Below, one piece after another: positions 46,356-55,141 of a DNA stretch of 64,000 nucleotides. Every line of letters starts with the position of its first letter. Position 1 is the stretch's first letter. A program made the position numbers and the translations under genes. Source of the DNA: Cyclobacteriaceae bacterium (GTDB lineage Bacteria > Bacteroidota > Bacteroidia > Cytophagales > Cyclobacteriaceae); NCBI GenBank assembly GCA_019638395.1, contig JAHBTX010000006.1:1-64000 (forward strand), given 5' to 3'. The notes under the pieces were generated by a model that saw only the letters and a program-made list of their open reading frames with translations, was not told where the DNA came from and searched no databases.

Positions 46356-46472
46356 TTAAGATTCCACAATAAATCTCGCGATAAAGTAGGCAGTAAAGCA
46401 AACGGCAATCAGCACCATCAATACTCTGGGCTTGTTGTAGTAAACTTTTGCAGGGGTTACTTTTAATTTCAT
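46356..46472 (-). CDS. 38-aa single-pass membrane microprotein
   Basis: ATG at 46472, stop TAA at 46356-46358. The peptide has a short basic N-terminus (MKLKVTPAKVYYNKPR), then one helix (VLMVLIAVCFTAYFIARFIV) and ends ES. It sits 105 nt downstream of the anti-sigma gene and directly before the 47-aa ORF. The two peptides look alike in plan: basic head with KVYY or KGYY, then a helix. No known family. Coding status is inferred from composition and coupling. Confidence 0.55.
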   Translation of the reverse strand: MKLKVTPAKVYYNKPRVLMVLIAVCFTAYFIARFIVES

Positions 46473-46577
46473 AACTAACTGATTTTAATCAATTTAATAT
46501 AAACATACTAAAATAAACTTGAAATGCATAATCTTGTCCCTGTGCTCGGTGAACAGGCGATAAAAAAGGTTAACGGA

Positions 46578-47354
46578 CTATCCTTTGATATTGCCTATAA
46601 CCTGTAAGGTATGGAGCGAAGGGACTGATGATCCGCCCCGGGCTTCAATGGTAACCGCAAAGGCATCGGCACGGGCAGTAGTTTTCATCTTCATTAAGTC
46701 TGCGGTAACATCAAATACTCCCATGTCAACAGGTTTGCCGTCAATAAGAGCCCACAGTTGAAACTGATTTTCGGTGGCCAGTACCTGTAAATGCTGAATG
46801 CGAAGATATACTTCGTGCGTTGATGCATTCCAAAACACCGTAGCTTTGGAATCGGGTGCCTGATTGGTTCCGGTAAGAAGAACTCTTGAGAATGCAGGAT
46901 TATCCACAATATTAATATCAGACTGAATTTTTGAAAGCTCCAGATTTACGGTATTAAGATTTTGGGCGATCTGTTGATTTCGTAATTCTATCTCTGCCAA
47001 TTGTTGTGAAGTAGAACTCCAGCGTGCGTGGTAATTGTAGGCCAGGTACGCGAAAAAACAAGCCAGCATAACAGAGGCTGCGGCCAACCATACCCAGAAA
47101 TTGCTTGCTTTTACGGGCTGCACTTTAATGCGTGCACCTGCTGATTGAAGAACATTATCTTTTAGATGGGGCTTGGGTTTAACCGATGCCTGACGTACGA
47201 GTTGTTCCATTGTTTTTTCGATGCGAACAAGTTCATCATGCAATGCCGGATAGCGTTGAACTTGTAACACCACTTGTTCCTGTTCGCGCACGGTAAGTTC
47301 GCCTAACACATAAGCTTCCAAAACCCCTGATGCTATGTAGGCTTCTATATTCAT
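46578..47354 (-). CDS. Membrane-anchored anti-sigma factor (RskA-like)
   Basis: 258 aa. An N-terminal cytoplasmic segment (SGVLEAYVLGELTVREQEQV) resembles the RskA zinc-free anti-sigma domain. One membrane helix at about 85-107 (FWVWLAAASVMLACFFAYLA). The periplasmic C-terminal RskA domain ends with VFWNASTHEVYLRIQHL and FQLWALIDGKPVDMGVF. It would sequester the ECF sigma factor encoded just upstream; their frames overlap by 4 nt (47351-47354). Signal sensing is by proteolysis or redox in related systems; the trigger here is unknown. Confidence 0.9.
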   Translation of the reverse strand: MNIEAYIASGVLEAYVLGELTVREQEQVVLQVQRYPALHDELVRIEKTMEQLVRQASVKPKPHLKDNVLQSAGARIKVQPVKASNFWVWLAAASVMLACFFAYLAYNYHARWSSTSQQLAEIELRNQQIAQNLNTVNLELSKIQSDINIVDNPAFSRVLLTGTNQAPDSKATVFWNASTHEVYLRIQHLQVLATENQFQLWALIDGKPVDMGVFDVTADLMKMKTTARADAFAVTIEARGGSSVPSLHTLQVIGNIKG

Positions 47355-47890
47355 TCTACTTTTAACAAAATGCGCAATGTGCCCATGGCCGATCGTAATC
47401 GGGTTTTTACGGTACCCAACGGAATACCAAATTCTTCGGCTACTTCCGATTGGGTATAACCTTTCAGGTACAAGTGTTCAACAATAAATTTCTGATCGGG
47501 TGGTAACTGGTTTAATACCGGTATCAGTCCGATTTGCGCTACGGCCATTTCAGTTTGTTCCCGCCTATCAATGGTATTTACGAGTTCATGAATGTCATCG
47601 GTTTTTTGGGCGTAGGTAATTTCTTTTGAGCGGGTTTTATCAATGGCCAGGTTGCGGGTCAGGTTCAGCATCCAGGTAAACAAGCGGCCTTTTTCAGGCT
47701 CATACAAATCAATCCGGTTCCAGATTTTAAGAAAGGCGTCTTGCAAAACTTCCTCGGCCCACTCTTCGCGCTTTACAATTCTGATAATGATGCCGTACAA
47801 AGCAGCTCCGTAATGATCATACAAATAAGAAAGGGCCGATTTATCACCGGCCCTTAATTGTTCAATCAGATCGTTTTCCTGGCGGAGCAC
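47351..47890 (-). CDS. ECF sigma-70 family RNA polymerase sigma factor
   Basis: 179 aa, GTG start. Region 2 (LYDHYGAALYGIIIRIVK, WAEEVLQDAFLKIWNRI, LFTWMLNLTRNLAIDKTRS) and region 4 (PDQKFIVEHLYLKGYTQSEV then GIPLGTVKTRLRSAM) are complete. With the overlapping RskA-like gene it resembles a SigK/RskA pair. It begins only 7 nt after lpdA stops, so basal transcription probably comes from the lpdA promoter. Targets may include the microproteins that follow, though no sigma-specific promoter was identified. Confidence 0.94.
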   Translation of the reverse strand: MLRQENDLIEQLRAGDKSALSYLYDHYGAALYGIIIRIVKREEWAEEVLQDAFLKIWNRIDLYEPEKGRLFTWMLNLTRNLAIDKTRSKEITYAQKTDDIHELVNTIDRREQTEMAVAQIGLIPVLNQLPPDQKFIVEHLYLKGYTQSEVAEEFGIPLGTVKTRLRSAMGTLRILLKVE

Positions 47891-47897
47891 GAATTTT

Positions 47898-49289
47898 TTA
47901 TAAGTGAATTACTTCGCCATACGCAGCCGCTGCTGCTTCCATTATAGCCTCACTCATAGTTGGGTGCGGATGAACGGATTTGATAATTTCATGACCGGTA
48001 GTCTCCAGGTTTCTGGCGGCAACTACTTCGGCAATCATTTCGGTTACGTTAGCACCAATAAAGTGAGCGCCCAACCACTCGCCATACTTGGCATCGAAAA
48101 TTACTTTTACAAAACCATCGGGGGCACCGGCCGCTTTTGCCTTACCCGATGCCGAGAATGGAAACTTACCCACTTTAACTTCATACCCGGCTTTCTTGGC
48201 GGCTTCTTCGGTATAACCTACCGATGCAATTTCAGGACTGCAATAAGTGCAACCCGGAATGTTATTGTAGTTGATGGGGTGTGGTTTTAACCCGGCAATA
48301 GCCTCCACGCATGTAATGCCTTCTGCGGAGGCAACGTGTGCCAACGCAGGGCCTTTAACAATATCGCCAATAGCATATACCCCGGCCACATTGGTTTTAT
48401 AATAATCATCTACAATTACTTTTCCTTTGTCGGTTTTAACACCCACTTCCTCCAGCCCAATACCTTCCAGGTTGGTAGCCACACCTACTGCCGAAAGTAC
48501 AATGTCTGCTTCAAGTTTAATTTCACCGTCTTTGGTTTTTACGGTAGCCACACAACCTTTACCGGCTGTATCCACTTTTGTTACTTCAGCATTGGTATGA
48601 ATGGTGATGCCCGACTTCTTGAAAGACTTCTCCAATTGTTTTGAAACTTCTTCATCCTCTACGGGTACTATGCGCGGCATAAACTCTACAATAGTTACCT
48701 CTGTGCCAATGGTGTTGTAGAAGTAAGCGAACTCAACACCTATCGCACCCGAACCAACTACAATTAATTTTTTTGGCTGAGTTGGCAACGACATAGCTTC
48801 GCGGTAGCCGATAATTTTTTTGCCATCAATCTTTAGTGCCGGTAACTCGCGCGAGCGCGCACCGGTTGCCAGAATAATGTGCTTGGCCTCGTGCTCTTCT
48901 TTTTTGCCCTCGGCTGTTGTTACTTCAACTTTACCACCTTTCTTCAGTTTGCCTGTTCCTGCAAGCTGTTCAATTTTATTTTTCTTGAATAAGAACTGAA
49001 TGCCTTTGCTCATGCCGTTGGCTACATCGCGGCTACGTTTTACAATTGCACTAAAATCAGCTTTAGCTTCTTTTACTTCAATGCCATACTCTTTGGCGTG
49101 GTTTAGGTATTCAAACACCTGCGCACTTTTAAGTAACGCTTTGGTAGGAATGCAACCCCAGTTTAAACAAATACCACCTAACTCGGCTTTTTCTACCACA
49201 CCTACCTTCATACCCAATTGCGAAGCGCGGATTGCCGCTACATAACCACCCGGGCCCGAACCAATTACGATTAAATCATATTTTGCCAT
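47898..49289 (-). CDS. lpdA: Dihydrolipoyl dehydrogenase (E3)
   Basis: 463 aa flavoprotein that reoxidises dihydrolipoamide in pyruvate and 2-oxoglutarate dehydrogenase complexes. FAD motif GSGPGGYVAAIRA, redox disulphide GGICLNWGCIPTKALL (Cys-x4-Cys), NAD motif VVGSGAIGVEFAY and C-terminal catalytic segment HPHPTMSEAIMEA are all present. No E1 or E2 genes are adjacent, which is common for lpd in Bacteroidota. It has a good promoter (49322-49351, minus) and heads the transcript that continues into the sigma factor. Confidence 0.97.
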   Translation of the reverse strand: MAKYDLIVIGSGPGGYVAAIRASQLGMKVGVVEKAELGGICLNWGCIPTKALLKSAQVFEYLNHAKEYGIEVKEAKADFSAIVKRSRDVANGMSKGIQFLFKKNKIEQLAGTGKLKKGGKVEVTTAEGKKEEHEAKHIILATGARSRELPALKIDGKKIIGYREAMSLPTQPKKLIVVGSGAIGVEFAYFYNTIGTEVTIVEFMPRIVPVEDEEVSKQLEKSFKKSGITIHTNAEVTKVDTAGKGCVATVKTKDGEIKLEADIVLSAVGVATNLEGIGLEEVGVKTDKGKVIVDDYYKTNVAGVYAIGDIVKGPALAHVASAEGITCVEAIAGLKPHPINYNNIPGCTYCSPEIASVGYTEEAAKKAGYEVKVGKFPFSASGKAKAAGAPDGFVKVIFDAKYGEWLGAHFIGANVTEMIAEVVAARNLETTGHEIIKSVHPHPTMSEAIMEAAAAAYGEVIHL

Positions 49290-49321
49290 ACATGCAGGAT
49301 TTAAAGTCTTTAAAATGCGGT

Positions 49322-49351
49322 CAAAGATACATTGCCGAGCGATCTTTCAAA
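49322..49351 (-). promoter_or_regulatory. Consensus promoter for lpdA
   Basis: Read on the minus strand: TTTG (49351-49348), 18 nt, TATCTTTG (49329-49322). Fits the Bacteroidota consensus; the lpdA ATG is 32 nt beyond. Confidence 0.6.
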
Positions 49352-49427
49352 AGGTTGATTAAACCGGGCTGGTTTTTAAATTGTGGGATTAAATTGGCAA
49401 TTTTGAAGGCTTTGTAAACTTATAATC

Positions 49428-50174
49428 ATGACATTACTAAAAGGAAAAACAGCGCTCGTTACCGGAGCATCAAAAGGAATAGGAAGATCTATTGCATTGA
49501 AGTATGCTGAACAAGGTGCCAATGTTGCCTTCACCTATTTATCAAGTGTAGAGCAAGGCCAAGCCTTGGAAGCAGAACTAGCAGCCAAAGGTATTAAAGC
49601 AAAAGGCTATCGTTCCGATGCCTCGGATTTTGCTCAGGCTGAAAAGCTGATTAATGATGTGGTAACCGAATTTGGTACGCTCGATATTCTCGTCAACAAT
49701 GCCGGTATTACACAAGACACATTATTACTACGCATGAGCGAAGTACAATGGGATAAGGTGATTAATGTTAACCTGAAATCTTGCTTCAACACGGTAAAAG
49801 CAGCCACCAAACCCATGATGAAACAAAAAAGTGGTTCCATCATTAATATGACATCAGTAGTTGGATTAAAAGGTAATGCCGGCCAGGCAAACTATGCTGC
49901 ATCCAAAGCGGGTATTATTGGCTTCACCAAATCGGTAGCATTGGAATTAGGTTCGCGCGGCATTCGTTCGAATGCAGTAGCTCCGGGTTTTATCGAAACC
50001 GAAATGACGGCCGTACTTGATCCTAAAACAGTACAAAGCTGGCGCGATGCAATTCCGTTAAAGCGCGGTGGTAACCCCAACGATGTTGCCGATGCATGTG
50101 TGTTTCTCGGTTCTGATATGTCAACTTACATTACAGGCCAGGTAATTCAGGTTGATGGCGGAATGCTAACATAA
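49428..50174 (+). CDS. fabG: 3-oxoacyl-ACP reductase
   Basis: 248 aa, classical SDR. NADPH loop TGASKGIGRSIA, NNAGIT, catalytic Ser (MTSVVGLKG), YAASK (Tyr-x3-Lys) and the C-terminal GQVIQVDGGMLT are standard for FabG of fatty acid synthesis type II, which reduces 3-oxoacyl-ACP. No other fab gene is nearby; other SDR reductases have the same motifs but FabG identity is well supported. A long imperfect palindrome follows its stop. Confidence 0.93.
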   Translation: MTLLKGKTALVTGASKGIGRSIALKYAEQGANVAFTYLSSVEQGQALEAELAAKGIKAKGYRSDASDFAQAEKLINDVVTEFGTLDILVNNAGITQDTLLLRMSEVQWDKVINVNLKSCFNTVKAATKPMMKQKSGSIINMTSVVGLKGNAGQANYAASKAGIIGFTKSVALELGSRGIRSNAVAPGFIETEMTAVLDPKTVQSWRDAIPLKRGGNPNDVADACVFLGSDMSTYITGQVIQVDGGMLT

Positions 50175-50183
50175 TAATTTTTT

Positions 50184-50245
50184 GATTTATGATTTTCGAG
50201 GTACGATTTGAGTTCATTTAAATCGTAAATCCGAAATTGTAAATC
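50184..50245. repeat. Long imperfect palindrome after fabG
   Basis: Arms 50184-50209 and 50220-50245 pair over 26 positions with three mismatches and three G-U pairs around a 10-nt loop. AT-rich (GATTTATGATTTTCG). It may act as a transcript 3' end and separates fabG from the met promoter. Confidence 0.65.
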
Positions 50246-50306
50246 GAAATTCACGATTAACTAACACCCGTCAGTAAAATTTTTTTCACAATTTTTTTGA
50301 ATTGGG

Positions 50307-50338
50307 TTTGGAAACTCTACCAAACCACTATACGTTTG
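50307..50338 (+). promoter_or_regulatory. Consensus promoter of the methionine operon leader
   Basis: TTTG (50307-50310), 20 nt, TACGTTTG (50331-50338) is an excellent match to TTTG / TAnnTTTG. Transcription would begin near 50345, about 27 nt before riboswitch stem P1. Confidence 0.7.
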
Positions 50339-50371
50339 TATCATCATAGTCGGTGAGGTGATTTGCTGAAA

Positions 50372-50500
50372 CCGATTTATAAAGAAGTGTGGAGAGTACA
50401 GGCTCTGTGAAACACTAGCAACCTTCTTCCGGATAAAACCGGAAAGGAAACGGTGCTAAATCCTGCTCCTGGCAAGGTGCCAAGGAGAACTATAAACCGG
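50372..50500 (+). promoter_or_regulatory. SAM-I (S-box) riboswitch
   Basis: The aptamer is recognisable by sequence and fold. P1: CCGATTTATA (50372-50381) with TATAAACCGG (50491-50500), one mismatch. P2a: AGTGT/ACACT with kink-turn GGAG and GTGAAA. J2/3: AGCAACC. P3: TTCCGG-ATAAAA-CCGGAA (50427-50444). J3/4: GGTGCTAAATCC. P4: CTCCTGGCA/TGCCAAGGAG. AGCAACC and GGTGCTAA are hallmarks of SAM-I. It precedes a methionine biosynthesis operon, as expected. No U-tracted terminator follows P1, so control may be translational or act through the ORF and hairpin that follow. Confidence 0.93.
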
Positions 50501-50510
50501 TAAAAGTAAA

Positions 50511-50657
50511 ATGAAAACAAAACTTTTCATCCGCCAAGTGCGATCAGGATTTCAGAACCTGAAGAACTTACTCGATCAACTTTCTTCAAACATCATTTAC
50601 ACACTTGCACAAATGTGCAATCCTCATCCAAAGGGTTGTATGTGTTGTTGCTGTTAA
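50511..50657 (+). CDS. 48-aa Cys-rich leader ORF downstream of the SAM riboswitch
   Basis: ATG at 50511, TAA at 50655-50657. It begins MKTKLFIRQVRSG, 10 nt after riboswitch stem P1, and ends YTLAQMCNPHPKGCMCCCC, so the last codons are Cys-Met-Cys-Cys-Cys-Cys. Cys is otherwise rare in this window. The Cys codons (TGT TGT TGC TGT) also contain a TGTTGC that can pair with the following hairpin. Either a leader peptide whose translation reports cysteinyl-tRNA supply, or a small metal/thiol-binding protein. Not recognised as any known family; coding is inferred from position and composition. Confidence 0.6.
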   Translation: MKTKLFIRQVRSGFQNLKNLLDQLSSNIIYTLAQMCNPHPKGCMCCCC

Positions 50658-50658
50658 A

Positions 50659-50705
50659 GGCTTGTTGCGGTATTGGAGCGTAGCGCTTCCAGCAACACAC
50701 TAGCC
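50659..50705 (+). promoter_or_regulatory. Candidate attenuator hairpin after the Cys-rich ORF
   Basis: GGCT (50659-50662) and TGTTGC (50663-50668) pair with GCAACA (50692-50697) and AGCC (50702-50705), enclosing GGAGCG/CGCTTCC. The hexamer TGTTGC also occurs inside the Cys codons (50646-50651), so GCAACA has two possible partners. No U-tract follows, so termination by this hairpin is unproven. Confidence 0.5.
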
Positions 50706-50790
50706 TATGATTGTGTCCGGTGACAGGCACGGTTACGGTTATGTTTACATGCTCTCTAACAAATTTTCAATCATCAAAACATGTGTAATT

Positions 50791-51225
50791 ATGTCTAATC
50801 TCAGATTTTCTATAAACTCAAAAAGCGAAACACCCGCCCGTACGGAAATTGAAACCCGTGGCTTCAAATTTATTGTAGATGAACCAGCCGAATTGGGCGG
50901 TACCAATCTGGCCCCAAATCCCGTTGAGTACATTCTGGCCGGTTATGCCGGATGTATTAATGTGGTGGCACACATTACCGCCAAAGAACTAAACATCGAT
51001 TTGAAAGATCTTCAAATTGATATTGAAGGTGATTTAAATCCGGCAAGGTTGTTCGGAACTTCGTTTACCGAACGTGCAGGATACCAACAACTCACCGTAT
51101 CGTTAAAAACGAAAACTAACATTGATGAGATTTTGAAAACGAAGTGGCTGCAGGAAATTGAAAACCGGTGCCCGGTAAATGATAACCTGCGCAATGTTAC
51201 TCCAATCAATTTTTCATTGAATTAA
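50791..51225 (+). CDS. OsmC-family protein
   Basis: 144 aa from the ATG at 50791. A longer open frame reaches 50707, but the conserved domain starts MSNLRFSINSKSETPARTE. The two redox Cys of OsmC are present: AGYAGCINVVAHI (about residue 55) and ENRCPVND (about residue 128). OsmC proteins reduce organic hydroperoxides or act on thiol compounds. It is the first full gene after the SAM riboswitch, before metY, metX and hom; whether it serves methionine metabolism or protects it is unknown. Codons upstream of the start hint at a GIY-YIG remnant. Confidence 0.87.
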   Translation: MSNLRFSINSKSETPARTEIETRGFKFIVDEPAELGGTNLAPNPVEYILAGYAGCINVVAHITAKELNIDLKDLQIDIEGDLNPARLFGTSFTERAGYQQLTVSLKTKTNIDEILKTKWLQEIENRCPVNDNLRNVTPINFSLN

Positions 51226-51230
51226 TAATG

Positions 51231-51300
51231 TGGTCTGTGTGGACACAGACCATAAAAAATAATAAAAATAAAAACCGCGGTCTGTGTCCGCACAGACCGC
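51231..51300. repeat. Pair of GGTCTGTG hairpins between osmC and metY
   Basis: Hairpin 1: TGGTCTGTGT (51231-51240), GG, ACACAGACCA (51243-51252). Hairpin 2: GCGGTCTGTG (51277-51286), TCCG loop, CACAGACCGC (51291-51300), a perfect 10-bp stem. The same GGTCTGTG/CACAGACC core as the cluster upstream of dgt (32141-32262). They may tune expression between osmC and metY. Confidence 0.88.
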
Positions 51301-51324
51301 AATCAAAAACATTAAAAAAATTAA

Positions 51325-52659
<1,335 letters not shown>

Positions 52660-52670
52660 TTGGCTGCATG

Positions 52671-52728
52671 CCTTAAGCTTCAGGCTGCAAGAAGCTTGGG
52701 GCCTGAAGCAAGTAGCTTGAAGCATTTA
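52671..52728. repeat. AAGCTT/GCTTGAAG-type palindromic repeat between metY and metX
   Basis: GCTTCAGGC (52677-52685) is exactly complementary to GCCTGAAGC (52701-52709), with further AAGCTT and AGCTTGAAGC units around it. A dispersed intergenic repeat, not coding. Confidence 0.7.
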
Positions 52729-52729
52729 G

Positions 52730-53776
52730 ATGTTAAGAATAGATCAGATATATCACTTTGCCAGTGAGTTCCAGTTGGAAACCGGGGGGAAACTCCCGGC
52801 TTTCCAGCTTAAGTACACTACGCTTGGCCAACTCAACAAAAACCGCAGTAACGTGGTTTGGATTTGTCATGCCCTTACGGGCAGTTCTGATTTTACCGAT
52901 TGGTGGAAAGAATTATTTACAGACACCACGCCATTTGATTCGCGCGACTATTTTATTGTTTGTGCCAACACATTGGGTGGATGTTATGGTTCAACCGGGC
53001 CACTTTCTATCAATCCGCAAACAGGCAATCCGTATTATCATTCCTTTCCGGAGATTACCAACCGTGATGTGGTGAGGAGTTTTGATTTGCTGCGTCAGCA
53101 TCTGGGTATTGAAAAGATTCATACACTGGTGGGTGGCTCATTGGGTGGTCAACAAGTTTTGGAGTGGGCCATTCTTCAACCATCCGTGTTTGAACGAATT
53201 ATCCCCATAGCTACCAACGCGTTTCATTCACCATGGGGTATTGCATTCAATGAAGCGCAACGGATGGCAATAGCGGCTGATGCTACATGGAAAGAAGATG
53301 ATGCCCGTGCCGGTGTAGAAGGCATGAAAACTGCACGTGCCATTGGCATGATTTCATTTCGTACGTACGATACTTTTCAGCAAACACAAAGTGAAAAAAC
53401 TACCGAGAAGACGGATGACTTCAGGGCTGCATCGTATCAACGCTATCAAGGACAAAAACTGGCCAATCGCTTTAACGCGTTTACGTATTGGACGCTAACC
53501 AAAATGATGGACAGCCACAACGTGGGGCGCAACCGGCAAAGTGTTGAAGCAGCCCTTGCAACCATCAAAGCTAAAACATGGGTTATTGGTATTGATACTG
53601 ATTTATTGTTTCCATTGCGGGAACAGGAATTTTTGGCACACCACATACCCGATGCAAGATTAGACACTATAACCTCGCTCCATGGCCACGATGGTTTTTT
53701 GGTGGAGTTTGATCAGTTTAAACAAAGTGTAAGAAAATTTTTAAGAACAGCAGTAAAGAAAGAAACCTTAGTATGA
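52730..53776 (+). CDS. metX: Homoserine O-acetyltransferase
   Basis: 348 aa alpha/beta-hydrolase that makes O-acetylhomoserine from homoserine and acetyl-CoA, the substrate of MetY. Nucleophile Ser137 in GGSLGGQQVLEWA, catalytic Asp in VIGIDTDLLFP and His in SLHGHDGFLVE complete the triad. Substrate-binding signature NTLGGCYGSTGP fits MetX rather than serine acetyltransferase. Stop overlaps the start of hom by 4 nt (ATGA), so translation is coupled. Confidence 0.95.
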   Translation: MLRIDQIYHFASEFQLETGGKLPAFQLKYTTLGQLNKNRSNVVWICHALTGSSDFTDWWKELFTDTTPFDSRDYFIVCANTLGGCYGSTGPLSINPQTGNPYYHSFPEITNRDVVRSFDLLRQHLGIEKIHTLVGGSLGGQQVLEWAILQPSVFERIIPIATNAFHSPWGIAFNEAQRMAIAADATWKEDDARAGVEGMKTARAIGMISFRTYDTFQQTQSEKTTEKTDDFRAASYQRYQGQKLANRFNAFTYWTLTKMMDSHNVGRNRQSVEAALATIKAKTWVIGIDTDLLFPLREQEFLAHHIPDARLDTITSLHGHDGFLVEFDQFKQSVRKFLRTAVKKETLV

Positions 53777-54999
53777 AGAAGAAATTAAAATTAGGCCTGT
53801 TTGGTTTTGGATGTGTGGGCCAGGGTCTTTATCACGTATTAAATGAAACGCACGGTGTTAAAGCCGAAATAAAAAAAATCTGTGTTAAGAATCGCGACAA
53901 GCAGCGCATTATTGATGCAAACTATTTTACATACGAAGCCAGCGATATTTTAAACGACCCGGAAATAGATGTGGTGGTTGAATTGATTGACGATGCCAAT
54001 GCTGCATTTGAAATAGTTAAAAAATCTATTCAAAACGGTAAGCATGTAGTTACTGCCAACAAAAAAATGCTAGCCGAACATTTAGAAGAAATTTACGACC
54101 TGCAACAAAAATATGATCGCTCCATATTATATGAAGGTTCGGTGTGCGGCAGTATTCCCATCTTGCGCAATCTCGAAGAGTATTACGACAATGATTTGAT
54201 CACCAGCATTGAAGGCATCTTCAACGGTTCTACCAATTATATTCTTACCAAAGTTTTTGACGAGAAAAAAAGTTATGCCGAAGCATTGAAAGCAGCACAA
54301 GACCTCGGCTTTGCCGAAACCGACCCATCACTTGATGTAAAAGGCTTCGATCCGAAATACAAACTCACCATTGCCATTGCCCATACGTTTGGAGTGTTTG
54401 TAAAACCTGAAAACATCATCAACGTAGGCATTCAAAACATTTCGGCTGTCGATCTGAAATATGCCCGCGAAAATAATCTTACCATTAAATTAGTGGCGCG
54501 TGCCTACAAACTCAAAGGCAGTATTGTTGGCTTTGTAGCTCCGCAGTTTGTTCCGTTAGATAATACACTCGCGGCTGTGCGTAACGAGTACAATGCCGTA
54601 TTGGTGCAAGGTGCTTTCGCGGAAAAGCAAATCTTTATTGGCAAAGGTGCCGGCAGTTACCCTACCGGATCGGCCGTGCTTTCCGATGTCTCGGCTTTGA
54701 CTTTCGATTATCGCTACGAATACAAAAAGTTTACACAAGGCGATGGTCTGCCCTTTTCCAACGAAGCGTTGGTAGATGTACTGGTCAGCTTCCCGGAAGG
54801 AACATCCATCAGCAGTAGCGACTTTGAAAATTTTAAAGGCGGCTATCAGGGTAGAGGTCATCAATACCTGCAAGGAACCATTCGTCTTGAAAAGCTTCAG
54901 GAATGGGCTAATCGGGATGATATAAGTGTGATTCTGGCACCACGGCCTAACCTTACGGTAGCTCCACAGCCGGTGGTTGTTGAGCGCCTGACGGCTTGA
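53773..54999 (+). CDS. hom: Homoserine dehydrogenase
   Basis: 408 aa. Rossmann motif GLFGFGCVGQGLYHVL at the start, TANKKMLAEH, and the catalytic/substrate segments EGSVCGSIPILRNLE, GIFNGSTNYILT and LGFAETDPSLDVKGFD. It reduces aspartate semialdehyde to homoserine, supplying MetX. No obvious C-terminal ACT domain is present, so threonine feedback through one is not expected. Last gene of the operon; a strong terminator hairpin lies 21-52 nt after its stop. Confidence 0.95.
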   Translation: MKKKLKLGLFGFGCVGQGLYHVLNETHGVKAEIKKICVKNRDKQRIIDANYFTYEASDILNDPEIDVVVELIDDANAAFEIVKKSIQNGKHVVTANKKMLAEHLEEIYDLQQKYDRSILYEGSVCGSIPILRNLEEYYDNDLITSIEGIFNGSTNYILTKVFDEKKSYAEALKAAQDLGFAETDPSLDVKGFDPKYKLTIAIAHTFGVFVKPENIINVGIQNISAVDLKYARENNLTIKLVARAYKLKGSIVGFVAPQFVPLDNTLAAVRNEYNAVLVQGAFAEKQIFIGKGAGSYPTGSAVLSDVSALTFDYRYEYKKFTQGDGLPFSNEALVDVLVSFPEGTSISSSDFENFKGGYQGRGHQYLQGTIRLEKLQEWANRDDISVILAPRPNLTVAPQPVVVERLTA

Positions 55000-55020
55000 T
55001 TTTACTACCGCTTAAACAAC

Positions 55021-55052
55021 AAACTGGCAATCATACAATTGCCAGTTTTGCT
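55021..55052 (+). terminator. Terminator of the methionine operon
   Basis: AAACTGGCAAT (55021-55031) pairs perfectly with ATTGCCAGTTT (55038-55048), loop CATACA, then TGCTTT. An 11-bp stem placed just after hom. Confidence 0.8.
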
Positions 55053-55110
55053 TTAACGCCACCCCTAACTTTTCAGTGCGTTTCTAATGGGGTGTTTTCA
55101 CTTTCATACC

Positions 55111-55118
55111 TATATTTG
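55111..55118 (+). promoter_or_regulatory. Promoter -7 element for nqrF
   Basis: TATATTTG fits TAnnTTTG, with no exact TTTG at the -33 site. The nqrF ATG is 23 nt downstream. Confidence 0.45.
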
Positions 55119-55141
55119 TAGCCCAAGGTAAATCGATATCC

